NCBI GenBank assembly: GCA_949317995.1
Contig: OX439036.1
Location: 103,523,891-103,587,890, forward strand
Source: Acholoe squamosa
Lineage: Eukaryota; Annelida; Polychaeta; Phyllodocida; Polynoidae
Reading direction: 5' to 3'
Length of the DNA stretch: 64,000 bases
Below are positions 42,366 through 52,700 of this stretch, in pieces (the stretch's first letter is position 1; each line of letters opens with the position of its first letter). The notes below the pieces were generated by a model. The model ran no database searches. It was not told where the DNA came from and saw nothing but the letters and a program-made list of their open reading frames with translations. Made by a program: the position numbers and the translations under genes.

Positions 42366-44461
42366 AAGTTAGTTAGTTAGTTAGTGTTTAACGGCACGTC
42401 AGCTACTGGTGATGGCTATTTGTGCCTAAAGGTTTTATGGAAGAAAGTTTCTACTGTTTAAATTTGACTGTAGTATCCCAGGTTCTTGACATATGCAAGT
42501 ATTGTATCCGGTCTGCAGGTATCAAATAACTCTTTCAGTGTTGTACATTGATGGTATTGTGCCCTGATGGGGCACTGGCTACATTCCACAAGGAAATGTT
42601 CCACCGTCAGGTGTTTTTGACACCTGTTGCAAAGCGGTCTGGGTTCTCTCTTCATCAGGTGTGAATGCGTTAGTCTGGTGTGGCCTATTCTTAGTCTGTT
42701 CATGACAATTTCTTCTCTTCTGCTCTTGCATTTGGCTTTCTTGGTTGTGCCTATCTTGGGCTGTATTTTGTAGAGTTTATTGTCTCTTTCAGCGTCCCAT
42801 GACTCTTGCCACTTTTGGTGGATGTATTTCCTGATTTTCCGTTTGAGGTCCTCTGATGGTAGAGGCATATCTATTGGAACTTGATTTGTTGCATCCTTGG
42901 CAGCAACGTCTGCTAGGTCATTGCCATGGATTCCTTCATGGCCTGGTACCCAAGCATACGCTATCTTCTTTCCAGCTAGAGCAAGACTATTGTGTCGTTC
43001 CAACACTCTTTTCACGAGAGGGTGTGTCCACTTGCTATGCTGCATTGCTGACAGTGATGATTTGGAGTCAGATACAATCAGGTAGTTGTTGCCTTCTGAT
43101 GTCTCAATGTGATCTTGTGCTAGGTATAACGCATGTAGCTCTGCTGTGTAGATGGAGGCTTCGTCTGGCAGGCGTTCTTTGAAGGCATGGGGTCCTAGAA
43201 CGGCTGCAGATGCTGTTTTGTCTGCCATATGTGATCCGTCGGTGTAGATTGGTACGTGATCTCTGTAACTATCACGCAGTTCATTGAATGCTGCTTGATA
43301 TGTGGTGCTAGATGTTACCCCTTTCTTAAGCGCGGTAAGGTCCATTCTGACCTCTGGTTTGTGATATGTCCATGGGGGCATTTCCGGGTACTCTACATTA
43401 AGTACATTATCCAGAGACATTCCCGCTTCTTCTAATAGGTGGGATACCCTCACCCGAAGGGGTGCAATGTATTGGTTCTTCTTTGCTTCATATTTTGCCT
43501 TGTGCTTGGGGTTTGTCAACAATGCTGCGGCTGGGTTGTTAGGATTTGTGGCAATCCGGATAGCATATTCAAGGGAGAGTTTCTCTCGTCTAAGGGCTAA
43601 GGGTAGTTCTCTAGCAGCGACTTGCAAACTCTTAATTCTGGATGTTCTGAATGCTCCCAAACAAATGCGTAGTCCATGGCTCTGGATCCGCTCTGCCATT
43701 GCTAGGTATGACGCCCAGGTTGATCCATAAACACACAGACCATAGTCCAGTTGAGACTGGACCAGTGCTCTATATAGTTTGAGGAGTGTGTCCTGGTCTC
43801 CACCCCAGCATGGATGTGCCACTACTTTCAGTAGGTTGAAAGCTTTGTTACATTTATCCTTGAGGTACTTAATATGTTTATCAAAGATAAGTTTGCGATC
43901 TATGACTAGCCCAAGGAATTTGGTATTTTCCACTACAGAAATACGTTTGTTGTTGATTTCAATATTTGGTTGTCTGTCTGTTGTAGTGCGGTAGTGGAAG
44001 TGCATAACTGATGTCTTGTCTAGAGAAAATCGGAAGCCATTTTGGTCTGCCCACTTCACTGTTTCATCTATGGCAAGTTGGAGGTGTCGTTCAATGGTTC
44101 TCAGGCTCTTGCCACGGAAACACATGAAGAAATCATCAACATATAATGTTCGGCCTATCTCTGGCTTCAGTTCCAGTTTAGAGACGATGTTGTTCATCTT
44201 CAACAGAAATAGGGTCACTGAGAGAATGCCTCCCTGTGGAACTCCAGACTCCTGATTGAAGACATCAGAGTGGATGTTGTTTACTCTGATCCTGAAGCAA
44301 CGGTTTGATAGGTATTGGTTGATGAAATCAGGGAGCCGACCTTTCAGGTCTGCATCTTTGAGGTCCTTAAGGATACCATATTGCCAGGTGGTATCATATG
44401 CCTTCTCCAGATCAAAGAAGACTGCTACCACTTGCTCCTTATTTATAAAGGCATCTCGTAC
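42366..44461 (-). mobile_element. LINE3 copy b, 5'-truncated, in the 5' UTR of copy a
   Basis: It matches 37648-39743 at a constant 4718-base offset with no difference that I could find. Its ORF2 fragment (42458-44461, 657-codon open frame) starts inside the RT at FFDLEKAYDTTW. Comparison with the uninterrupted UTR at 27148-27172 shows that about 13 target bases (ATGATGGATGAAT) are missing at the insertion, and no TSD is present. Confidence 0.9.
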
Positions 44462-44816
44462 TCTTGGGGCTTTGCACGACCAGCCGGTTGATTGGAGTGA
44501 GCCACTCCAACCTCTCGTCTAGCTGAAGTAGGAGCCAAAGTCACCGTATTGCCCTAGGGACTCAGGTGACCAGGATCTCTTCCTCCCATTCACGAGTCGC
44601 GACTCACGGCAAACAAGTCGCCCTCTTCAATGCAGAGGGAGCATAAAGCCTATATTAGCGACCGGACTCTGCAGTCGGGAAAGAGGGACAGAAAGATTAG
44701 AACAGACCCATTTGCGAAGGGCTAGGGAAACCCACTGAGTGAGAATGAAGAACAGATAAAAGAGAGGACAGAAAAGGGAGACCAGACCCCTTTTAAAAAT
44801 GGGTTGGGGAGACCCG
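44462..44816 (-). promoter_or_regulatory. LINE3 5' UTR start with duplicated hairpin motif
   Basis: RNA sense: GGGTCTCCCCAACCC at the very end, then about 80 bases later GGGTTTCCCTAGCCC. Both can fold as short hairpins and both are followed within 10-12 bases by GGGTCTG. The SINE head GGGCTTCCCTAGCCC...GGGTCTA is the same layout. Confidence 0.75.
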
Positions 44817-45030
44817 TGTATGCTGATGACACACTGTTAATTTGTAAAAGTAATACCTCCAAGGGTCTGATGGATATCCTCCAGCAGGACCTCGATTCAG
44901 TGGTGAATTGGTGTGATAATAATGGGTTAACTCTAAACCCAGCGAAACCCAAATTCATGCTTATTAACTGTGAGGTAGAAGAGCCTGTATACCTTTCCAT
45001 AAGAGATGCACTACTGGATCAAGTTTCCTG

Positions 45031-45766
45031 GTTTGGTTTGGTTTGGTTGATTTAACCTCCGCTAATAGTAGTTAAAATTTAGCAGAGAGACTATGTTTCA
45101 TTTCTTTTCTGTTTTTCCCTATTTACTTATAGGGCATTGCCTGATAGGATCAGGCTTCCTTGTTTTTCATATTTTGTCAAAGAGCTTGGCTTCCCGCAGG
45201 AAATCAAGAATCTCCTTGTTTCCAGTGCTGTGGAAAACACTGTTCATTGTCGTTGGATTTTTCAGGAATTTCTTCCTGCTTCTCTTGGTTGCCTGACAAT
45301 GTAGCATGAGATGTTCCACACTCAGCTGAGTGTTGCATGCCTGACATACAGGTGCCACTTCACCTTTCAGAAGGTGACTGTGTGTCAGTTTGGTGTGACC
45401 AGTCCTAAGACGGGTCAGTTTCACCTGTTCTGGTCTTGTCAGGTTGTCCTCTATGTATCTTTTGCCGACCGTTGGTCGGATGGTTCGCAGCTTGTTGGCA
45501 TTTGCAGCGTTCCATCTGCGCTGCCACTTATCCTGAACATGGACTTTAGCCATGGGTAGGACATCTGTGTATGGCATCTGGTCAGCCCCTACGGGCCTCC
45601 TCAGAGCATTTTTGGCAGCAGTGTCTGAAGCCTCATTTCCTTCGATTCCTATGTGGCTAGGTACCCAACACATAATCACATCTTTGCTCTTTGTTTTGTT
45701 CTCTGTGTATGCTTCCCGGATGGCTCGGATTATAGCGTTTTTTGGATATAGGTCATGTGTGGCTTC
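45031..45766 (-). mobile_element. LINE1 copy 2, 3' fragment (736 bp)
   Basis: TSD AAGTTTCCTG lies at 45021-45030 and 45767-45776, inside the CR1-like RT. The coding part (45167 to the 5' end) is the RNase H C-terminus and zinc end, nearly identical to the other LINE1 copies. GNEASDTAAK differs by one residue. Confidence 0.94.
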
Positions 45767-45844
45767 AAGTTTCCTGCTATAAATACCTAGGCATAGTGAT
45801 TGATGATCAACTCTCTTTTGTTGACCAGGTAGAGGCAATGTACA

Positions 45845-45966
45845 TTGATTGATTGATTGATTTGTGTTTTACAGCACTTTAGCGGCACTAAGTGGCTATC
45901 CCGTGCTTCACAGGTTGATAATTTAACAGAGGAATGTGTCAGTGCCTGCGCATATGTGCACCACAC
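45845..45966 (-). mobile_element. SINE, type A tail, 5'-truncated
   Basis: TSD AGAGGCAATGTACA (45831-45844, 45967-45980). The head and half the core are missing, a LINE-like 5' truncation. Confidence 0.94.
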
Positions 45967-47206
45967 AGAGGCAATGTACAGGTCGCTCAGGCACAAAATA
46001 TGGTTACTGGTTCAGATCAGAAATTTTATTAATCAGCCAATCTCTCACGGTATTAAAAACAATGGTATTACCGTACTTTGATTATGGAATTACATTTACA
46101 ACGGGTCGCTCTCCTGTGTATCTGAAGAAACTGCAAGTTTTCTGTAATGCTGGGATAAGGGCCTGTCTAGGAATACAAGACCCGAGACAAATGCATGTAA
46201 AGGACCTATACATTCAAGCGAAAATGCTGCCTATTGACTTGCGCAGGCTGTACATGCAATTGACAACTTGCCACAGATTGGTTTTTTACTGGCCAGGCTC
46301 TGGTAGTCCCCTCTCTGGGTACCCGAGGAACCTCTGCTCCTAAAATACTGCAAGGAGCCCCTAAATTAACTAGCCTGATTAACGATCCGGTCTACCAAGC
46401 GCACTCTCAATGGAATGCGCTGGACCCTACATTTAGATGGATAGTTGATAAAGATAGTTTTAAGAAAGCTATTAAAAAGCAAATAGTTACCTACTTCTAT
46501 GAGGAGTGGAATTCTATATAAAGGTTCTAGCCCATTGACAAACACACCAGAGCCTCGCTAAAACTTAATGACCTGGTATATATAAATCTGTTACTTTCTC
46601 CCTGTATTGTCCAGTTTGTCCTGTATTGTACCAATTTTGACTGTATCCCGATTCTGTTTGGTATATGAATGAGCACCAATAAGGTCAACTTAATGTAAGG
46701 TCTCTAGTTTAAGAACTTCATTGTATATTGTACATGGTCGCGGCATTTTTGGGAACTACCCTTACATGGCTCCCCTAGGTGGTTCATGCAGGTTGAGCGC
46801 CGAAATGGCGAATTGTACAATCTCCTAGTAATAAAACATTTTGAAAACTTGAAACTTGAGCACAGGATTTTGTAACCAAAAGGGAAACCATCTTCAGGCC
46901 AAATTGATCTCAGGATATATGGATTACCCATTGGTTTTCGCTTTAGACCTATCTTTTAATCAAACCTTGCAGCGACCCGACAAATTAGCCTCACTAATCA
47001 GCAGAAATGCCCCAAGTTTCATCTTAGAGACCGCCCAGTCTTTGGATCTAATTTTGGCAAAACTCTATCAGAAATCACAAAAATCCTTAGACCTCTTAAT
47101 AAAATTTTTGGAGCATCCCCAAACCAGAATACCAAGAGGCGCCCCAGGAAAGATCATAGGTGATATTTTGAGAGCATCAATTGGCTTGAGCACGCAGCCT
47201 GAAGTA

Positions 47207-48230
47207 ATATTGATTGATTGATTTGTTTAACGTCCTAAGGCCGTAGGCCTCATGGGACTGCCTCATTGGTTATCAGACATTTAGTCCATTCTTTTCTCAA
47301 ACTTAATTTGCGCGTGTGTGTGCGTGTGAGTGTGCGCGTGCGTGTATTTGGGAGTCTGCTTGTAGCAGTGGGACACGGCTCGTAGCAGTGAGACACTGCT
47401 TGTGGCTCAAGGCCCCTCTTTATCGTGCTGCCTCACCCAGACGCTGTGCCGCAGACTGTTGACACATCATCTGACCGGTCCATTATCCTGACACCGGCCG
47501 GACAGTCGTGGTTCTATACCAATCGGGTCAGCTTACCACGGACTGACGAGCATAGAGAGCCACTTTCCAACCTAGCTGCAAGATTACTCTTCCAGCCGGG
47601 CCGGAGGATCATTCCCCCAGCCCACCTGACCGATACTTGAGGGGAGGTGTTTCCCCCCCGCTTCAGAGCTTCTCGAACATCTTCACTTCCCTGAGGAAGG
47701 TCAGAAGTTCTTTCTTACCAGTGCTGGTAAACACACTGTTCATGGACAAACCATGAAGGTGCTTGTCCCTACTCCTCTTTGTTGCCTGACATGAGAGCAC
47801 CAGGTGTTCCATAGTCAGAGGTACTTGACATTGCTGACATGTGGGTTGGTTTTCACCCTTCATGAGGTGTCCGTGAGTCAGCAGAGAGTGACCTATCCGA
47901 AGACGGGTCAGTCTTGTCGATTCCCTCCTGGTCAGGCCAGTGTGGTCATGCTCTTTGCCAATCGAAGGTTCGATGGCTCTGAGCTTGTTGTTGTGGTCAG
48001 AACTCCATCTTTTCTGCCACTCTTTTTTTATGAACTCCTTGGCCATAGGGAGCAGGTCTGAAGAGGGGATGGGAGCCAAGCCGGGTTCCAGGCTCAGGGC
48101 TTTCTTAGCTGCATGGTCTGCAGCTTCGTTCCCCTCTATCCCAATGTGGCTGGGGAGCCAACAGAGGGTGACCTCTTTCTGGGCCTGAGTCAGGTGCGAG
48201 ATTGATTGTTTCATCTGCTGCACCACTGGG
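47207..48230 (-). mobile_element. LINE6 3' end fused to a type B cassette
   Basis: TSD AGCCTGAAGTA (47196-47206, 48231-48241) brackets both the LINE coding end and the type B cassette (47211-47540). It sits in the envelope-like fossil region. Confidence 0.9.
47663..48226 (-). pseudogene. LINE6 ORF2 C-terminus
   Basis: 187 residues: end of RNase H (CWLPSHIGIEGNEAADHAAK), RLRIGHSLLTHGHLMKGE, the C-x2-C zinc segment and the end ...KMFEKL. Closest by eye to LINE1 and LINE-N. Confidence 0.88.
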
Positions 48231-49004
48231 AGCCTGAAGTAGATTTGTTAAATTCTGAAATGTCAGACTTGGAAAGAGCCCTAGCTACAAAAATGCATGT
48301 GGTAGAATTAGCCACGCATTTTCTATTGAACATTTCTGAGTTTAATTATCAATCAATGAGCGTTTTCTCCAGCATACAAAATGACACGGATGACGCCTTG
48401 TCTTTACTCAGCTCTAACCTCCAGCTCTTGAGTAATAATGTATCAAATATCTTATTCAACCTGGAACAACAAAGCAGACAAGACACCTATTATTCGATGT
48501 TATTTACTGCAGCTAACTCAAATTGAAGCGCTAATGAATCTGCAAAATGATTTAGACACACTTTTAGACTCACTAACCTCTCTAATGGAAGGTGAGCTAC
48601 CCCCAAAATTAATTCCCCATAAAGTCATGGAAGATGGACTTAATAATCTATCAAGCTCCTTGTATGAAACCCATAACGGTATCACAATTCTAAATGTACC
48701 CACCGGTTTCTACTACAAGGAGAGTGCATGTGCACTGGCAGGACCAAAACAAACTTCACATCATAATACCTATACCCATAGGACTAGGAGACAACATCTA
48801 CTCCATATATAGGGCGGAAGCCTTCCCAGTCCCATTTGATACCACCAATGTAAACACTACTGGGTTTGGTTTGGTTTGGTTTGGTTGATTTAACCTCCGC
48901 TAATAGTAGTTAAAATTTAGCAGAGAGACTATGTTTCATTTCTTTTCTGTTTTTCCCTATTTACTTATAGGGCATTGCCTGATAGGATCAGGCTTCCTTG
49001 TTTT

Positions 49005-52000
49005 TCATATTTTGTCAAAGAGCTTGGCTTCCCGCAGGAAATCAAGAATCTCCTTGTTTCCAGTGCTGTGGAAAACACTGTTCATTGTCGTTGGATTTTT
49101 CAGGAATTTCTTCCTGCTTCTCTTGGTTGCCTGACAATGTAGCATGAGATGTTCCACACTCAGCTGAGTGTTGCATGCCTGACATACAGGTGCCACTTCA
49201 CCTTTCAGAAGGTGACTGTGTGTCAGTTTGGTGTGACCAGTCCTAAGACGGGTCAGTTTCACCTGTTCTGGTCTTGTCAGGTTGTCCTCTATGTATCTTT
49301 TGCCGACCGTTGGTCGGATGGTTCGCAGCTTGTTGGCATTTGCAGCGTTCCATCTGCGCTGCCACTTATCCTGAACATGGACTTTAGCCATGGGTAGGAC
49401 ATCTGTGTATGGCATCTGGTCAGCCCCTACGGGCCTCCTCAGAGCATTTTTGGCAGCAGTGTCTGCAGCCTCATTTCCTTCGATTCCTATGTGGCTAGGT
49501 ACCCAACACATAACCACATCTTTGCTTTTTGTTTTGTTCTCTGTGTATGCTTCCCGGATGGCTCGGATTATAGCGTTTTTTGGATATAGGTCACGTGTGG
49601 CTTCCAGACATGGGTGCGAGTCTGAGAAGATGACAAAGTTCTTCATCGTTGAGACCTTGGTCCAATTTAAAGCTTGTAACAGAGCATTTCCTTCAGCGGT
49701 GAAGATACTACTTTGTTTGTGAAGCGCTTTCTTCAGGTTCCCAAAGCGGGTGTGGACGGCAAATCCGACTCTATTACCATCTTTGGAACCATCAGTGAAG
49801 ATCGCTTCGTGGTCACTGTACTTGTTCCTGAGTGCTCTGTATTCTTTCTCAAATACATGATCAGGAGTTTCGGCTTTCTTGTTCTTATCAAGGTCGAGGG
49901 TCACCTTTGGTGTCTCCTGCTCCCATGGAGGGGTCTTTGCGGGTTCATCTGTCACAATCCGTTTCATAGGAATCCCAGCCTCCCGGAACAGTGCTCTTGT
50001 TCTCACTGCCATCGGTTTGGCGACATTTGGTTTTTCTCTGTAGATGTTTTTGTTGTTGAAGATCAACTTGTGAGCTGGATTGGTCGGGTTAGCCCGCACA
50101 CGTATAGCATACTGTAGTGTGAGCTTCTCCCTGCGCAGGTCCAGTGGTGGGATCCCTGCTTCCACATGGAGGCTGGATGCAGGTGTTGTCCGAAATGCCC
50201 CAAGACATAGACGGAGTCCCTGATTCTGAATGGGCTTTAGTCTGTCCAGGTAGGACTTTGGGGCAGAGGCATAGACCATTGACCCATAGTCCAGACGTGA
50301 CTGAATATACATCTTGTACAAGGTTAGAAGTGTTTCTTTGTCACATCCCCAGTCTGGATGACTGAGGACCTTTAACAGGTTCATTGCCTTTTGGCATTTT
50401 CTTCGGAGGTATTCGACATGGGGCCTGAAAGACAGGATCCGGTCAAATACCAGTCCGAGGAACTTTATTTCCTTCTCGACTGTTAGTCGTTTCTCATGGA
50501 GGGTGAGGTGAGGTTCTTCCTTGCATCCCCGTCTGCGACAGAAATGCACAGCACAGGTCTTGCTCTCCGAGAACTTGAACCCGTTCATTTGACTCCATTT
50601 CTCCAGCTTAGTCAGTGTCTGCTGGAGGCGGCGTTCTATTGTGGGCATGTGTCTTCCTTTGTAGCAGATGACGAAATCATCTACATACAGGCAGCACTGC
50701 ACATCATCTTGAAGTTGTTTCGTTATGCTGTTGATCTTAATGCAGAACAGGGTCACAGAGAGGATGCAGCCTTGGGGAACACCCATTTCCTGATCCACTT
50801 TCTCTGACAGAACCGACCCCAGTCGTACATTGAAAGTCCTGTCCGACAGGAAGTTCTGAATGAACCCTGTTAGTCTGCCCTTTAATCCAATCTCATGGAT
50901 GTCTTGCATTATTCCATGCCTCCATGTGGTATCATAGGCCTTCTCCAGATCGAAGAAGATCCCAACCACATGTTCTTTGTTAGCGAACCCATCTCGGATC
51001 CAGCTCTCCAGGCTCACTAGGTGGTCTGTCGTGCTGCGTCCTCGACGGAATCCTGATTGGTGGATTGTAAGCTTCCCCTTGGATTCGAGGAAGTAGACAA
51101 GTCTATTGTTCACCAACCTTTCCATGGTCTTTGCCAGACAACTGGTCATGGCTATGGGCCGATAGCTTGAGGCCAGAGTTGGGTTTTTCCCTGGTTTGGG
51201 AATTGGAACCACTGTGGCCTCTGACCAAGAAGGTGGGAATTTTTCTGTTTTCCAGATGTCATTGTACACGTCTAGAAGAAGCTCCAGGGTTTCCTCAGGT
51301 AGATGTTTTAGCATCTGGTAGTGGATGTCATCTGGTCCAGGACAAGAATCTTTAGCCTGGCCAAGGGCATATTTCAACTCCTCCATGGTGAAAGGCTTGT
51401 TGTAGCTTTCCTTGTTGTTGGAGGTAAAGTTGAGTTTCTTCCTTTCTGTTCTGGTTTTGTGCTCAAGGAACTTCTCTGAGCAATTGTTGCTCGAAGACAC
51501 CTGACTGAAATGTTCTGCCAGGGTGTCTGAGATCTCTTTGCTAGACTCAGCTTTCTGTGCTCCCTTTTGCAGGTGGTGCACAGTTGGAGGAGGGTTTCCA
51601 TTGAGCTTTCTTACTTCTTGGAACACCTTACGCAGGGGAGTGGATTTCGATAGTGAACCCACATACCTACGGAAGGATTGCCGTTTCTCTTTCTTGAATG
51701 TTTGTTTGGTGTTGGCCCTTGCATTCAAGTACTTGTACAAGTTTTCAGTTGTGATGGTCTTGCTGAACTTGCGATATGTCTTTCTTCGTTCTCTCCTTGC
51801 CTCATAGCATTGCTCATTGAACCAAGGGCATTTTTGTCTCTTTTTTGTGATGGAAGACTTACCAATGCACATGACACTCACTTCCCTGAGGGTGTTTGCG
51901 AAGTACTCGGCAGGATGATCCTCCTTTTCCTTGATGAGTGGCCATGATCGAAAAGATTGCTTGCATTTCTCTTGGTAGTCCTCCCAGTCCGCTCTCGAGA

Positions 52001-52700
52001 TGTTCCATCTCGGAGGGAGGTCAATGTCAGAGTTCTTCTTCATAGTCTGCATGATGATGGGAAAATGATCACTCCCACAGAGGTCATGATGCACCCTCCA
52101 GTCAAAGTCAGCAAAGATAGAAGCGTCACTCATAGTTAGATCGATGGAGGAGAAGGTTCCTGAAGCTGGATGGTGGTAGGTTGCTTCCTTCTTGTTGAAG
52201 AGGCACAAGGACTTTCTGTCAATGATTCTCTCCACCATTCTCCCCTTTCCGTCTGTCCTGCTGTCTCCCCACACTGCACTGTGGGCATTAAAATCACCCA
52301 TCAGGATGAATGGGGGTGGCAGCTGATCGACGATTGCTGTCAGATCAGTTTGTGACACTCTCTCATCTGGGGGTAGGTACAGAGAGCAAAGTGTCATAGG
52401 TGAATTTATCGTGATGCGAGCTGCTACAGCTTGCAGATTTGTAGTCAGTGGTACTTCTTCTTGTGGGTGTTCAGGGGCTAGAAAGAGTGCTACACCTCCC
52501 TTAGGGTTTTCACCACCCGGGATATTGATGTACCCTTTATAGCCCTTTAGTGTGATTTTTCCTGGTTTCAAGGATTTGATTTCTTGCAGGGCAAGTGCCA
52601 TTGGGTTAAAGTCTTTGCATAACAGTTGCAAAGACTCCAGATTGGCACTAAAGCCTCTGCAGTTCCATTGGATGATGTTATATTTTGGATCCATTTTCAT
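49005..52700 (-). CDS. LINE1 ORF2: endonuclease-RT-RNase H polyprotein, intact
   Basis: 1231 codons. Endonuclease: IIQWNCRGFSA, LQEIKS, MGDFNAHSAVWG (about 134), SSIDLTM, GSDHFPI (about 208). RT: FFDLEKAYDTTW, MGVPQGCILSVTLF (about 640), CLYVDDFVICY (about 671). RNase H: IFTDGSKDG (about 967), TAEGNALL, SDSHPCLEA, GNEAADTAAK (about 1072), giving the D-E-D-D set. The end has GHTKLTHSHLLKGE with C-x2-C and H-x4-C, typical of the I superfamily. It should carry out target-primed reverse transcription. It overlaps ORF1 by 23 bases in another frame. Confidence 0.96.
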   Translation of the reverse strand: MKMDPKYNIIQWNCRGFSANLESLQLLCKDFNPMALALQEIKSLKPGKITLKGYKGYINIPGGENPKGGVALFLAPEHPQEEVPLTTNLQAVAARITINSPMTLCSLYLPPDERVSQTDLTAIVDQLPPPFILMGDFNAHSAVWGDSRTDGKGRMVERIIDRKSLCLFNKKEATYHHPASGTFSSIDLTMSDASIFADFDWRVHHDLCGSDHFPIIMQTMKKNSDIDLPPRWNISRADWEDYQEKCKQSFRSWPLIKEKEDHPAEYFANTLREVSVMCIGKSSITKKRQKCPWFNEQCYEARRERRKTYRKFSKTITTENLYKYLNARANTKQTFKKEKRQSFRRYVGSLSKSTPLRKVFQEVRKLNGNPPPTVHHLQKGAQKAESSKEISDTLAEHFSQVSSSNNCSEKFLEHKTRTERKKLNFTSNNKESYNKPFTMEELKYALGQAKDSCPGPDDIHYQMLKHLPEETLELLLDVYNDIWKTEKFPPSWSEATVVPIPKPGKNPTLASSYRPIAMTSCLAKTMERLVNNRLVYFLESKGKLTIHQSGFRRGRSTTDHLVSLESWIRDGFANKEHVVGIFFDLEKAYDTTWRHGIMQDIHEIGLKGRLTGFIQNFLSDRTFNVRLGSVLSEKVDQEMGVPQGCILSVTLFCIKINSITKQLQDDVQCCLYVDDFVICYKGRHMPTIERRLQQTLTKLEKWSQMNGFKFSESKTCAVHFCRRRGCKEEPHLTLHEKRLTVEKEIKFLGLVFDRILSFRPHVEYLRRKCQKAMNLLKVLSHPDWGCDKETLLTLYKMYIQSRLDYGSMVYASAPKSYLDRLKPIQNQGLRLCLGAFRTTPASSLHVEAGIPPLDLRREKLTLQYAIRVRANPTNPAHKLIFNNKNIYREKPNVAKPMAVRTRALFREAGIPMKRIVTDEPAKTPPWEQETPKVTLDLDKNKKAETPDHVFEKEYRALRNKYSDHEAIFTDGSKDGNRVGFAVHTRFGNLKKALHKQSSIFTAEGNALLQALNWTKVSTMKNFVIFSDSHPCLEATRDLYPKNAIIRAIREAYTENKTKSKDVVMCWVPSHIGIEGNEAADTAAKNALRRPVGADQMPYTDVLPMAKVHVQDKWQRRWNAANANKLRTIRPTVGKRYIEDNLTRPEQVKLTRLRTGHTKLTHSHLLKGEVAPVCQACNTQLSVEHLMLHCQATKRSRKKFLKNPTTMNSVFHSTGNKEILDFLREAKLFDKI

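Larger units (their letters stand above)
37651..44816 (-). mobile_element. LINE3 copy a, internally deleted, with LINE3 copy b nested
   Basis: Both ends are present: CTAA tail with GTTAAAC and GGCAC/GTGCC hairpin at 37651, and 5' hairpin GGGT/ACCC at 44801-44815. ORF1 and ORF2 meet at about 41240 through a deletion that removes the end of ORF1 and the first ~75 residues of ORF2. The 5' UTR (42144-42365 and 44462-44816) is split by copy b. Confidence 0.88.
32027..46521 (+). pseudogene. CR1-like reverse transcriptase, split by insertions
   Basis: RT blocks: LRPISLLPVPGKIAEK, RSGFRRQRSTQD, YLDMAKAFDCLNHKLL, GIPQGSIIGPLLFIIY up to 33441; the catalytic YADD resumes at 44818 (VYADDTLLICKS); YLGIVIDDQLSF at 45780; the thumb and C-terminus (YFDYGITF, IRACLG, HSQWNALD) run to the stop at 46521. 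The protein is otherwise well preserved, with a frame change near 46310, so the copy was probably recent when hit. 46522-46858 is its 3' UTR. Confidence 0.85.
30351..46858 (+). mobile_element. CR1-like LINE carrying three nested insertions
   Basis: Its pieces are 30351-33441, 44817-45030, 45777-45844 and 45967-46858. The separators are a LINE2-LINE3 composite (TSD TGTATGCTGATGA), a LINE1 fragment (TSD AAGTTTCCTG) and a SINE (TSD AGAGGCAATGTACA). The 3' end is an AATAAAACATTTTG stretch followed by GAAACTT repeats, as in CR1/L2-type elements. 30351-31410 is a non-coding leader; the exact left boundary is uncertain because CR1-type insertions often lack clean TSDs. No ORF1 is visible. Confidence 0.8.

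Noticed and set aside
37651-44816. LINE3 copy a as an ordinary insertion into LINE2 copy C
   Set aside because: Its immediate flanks do not match each other, while the outer 13-base TSD spans both elements.
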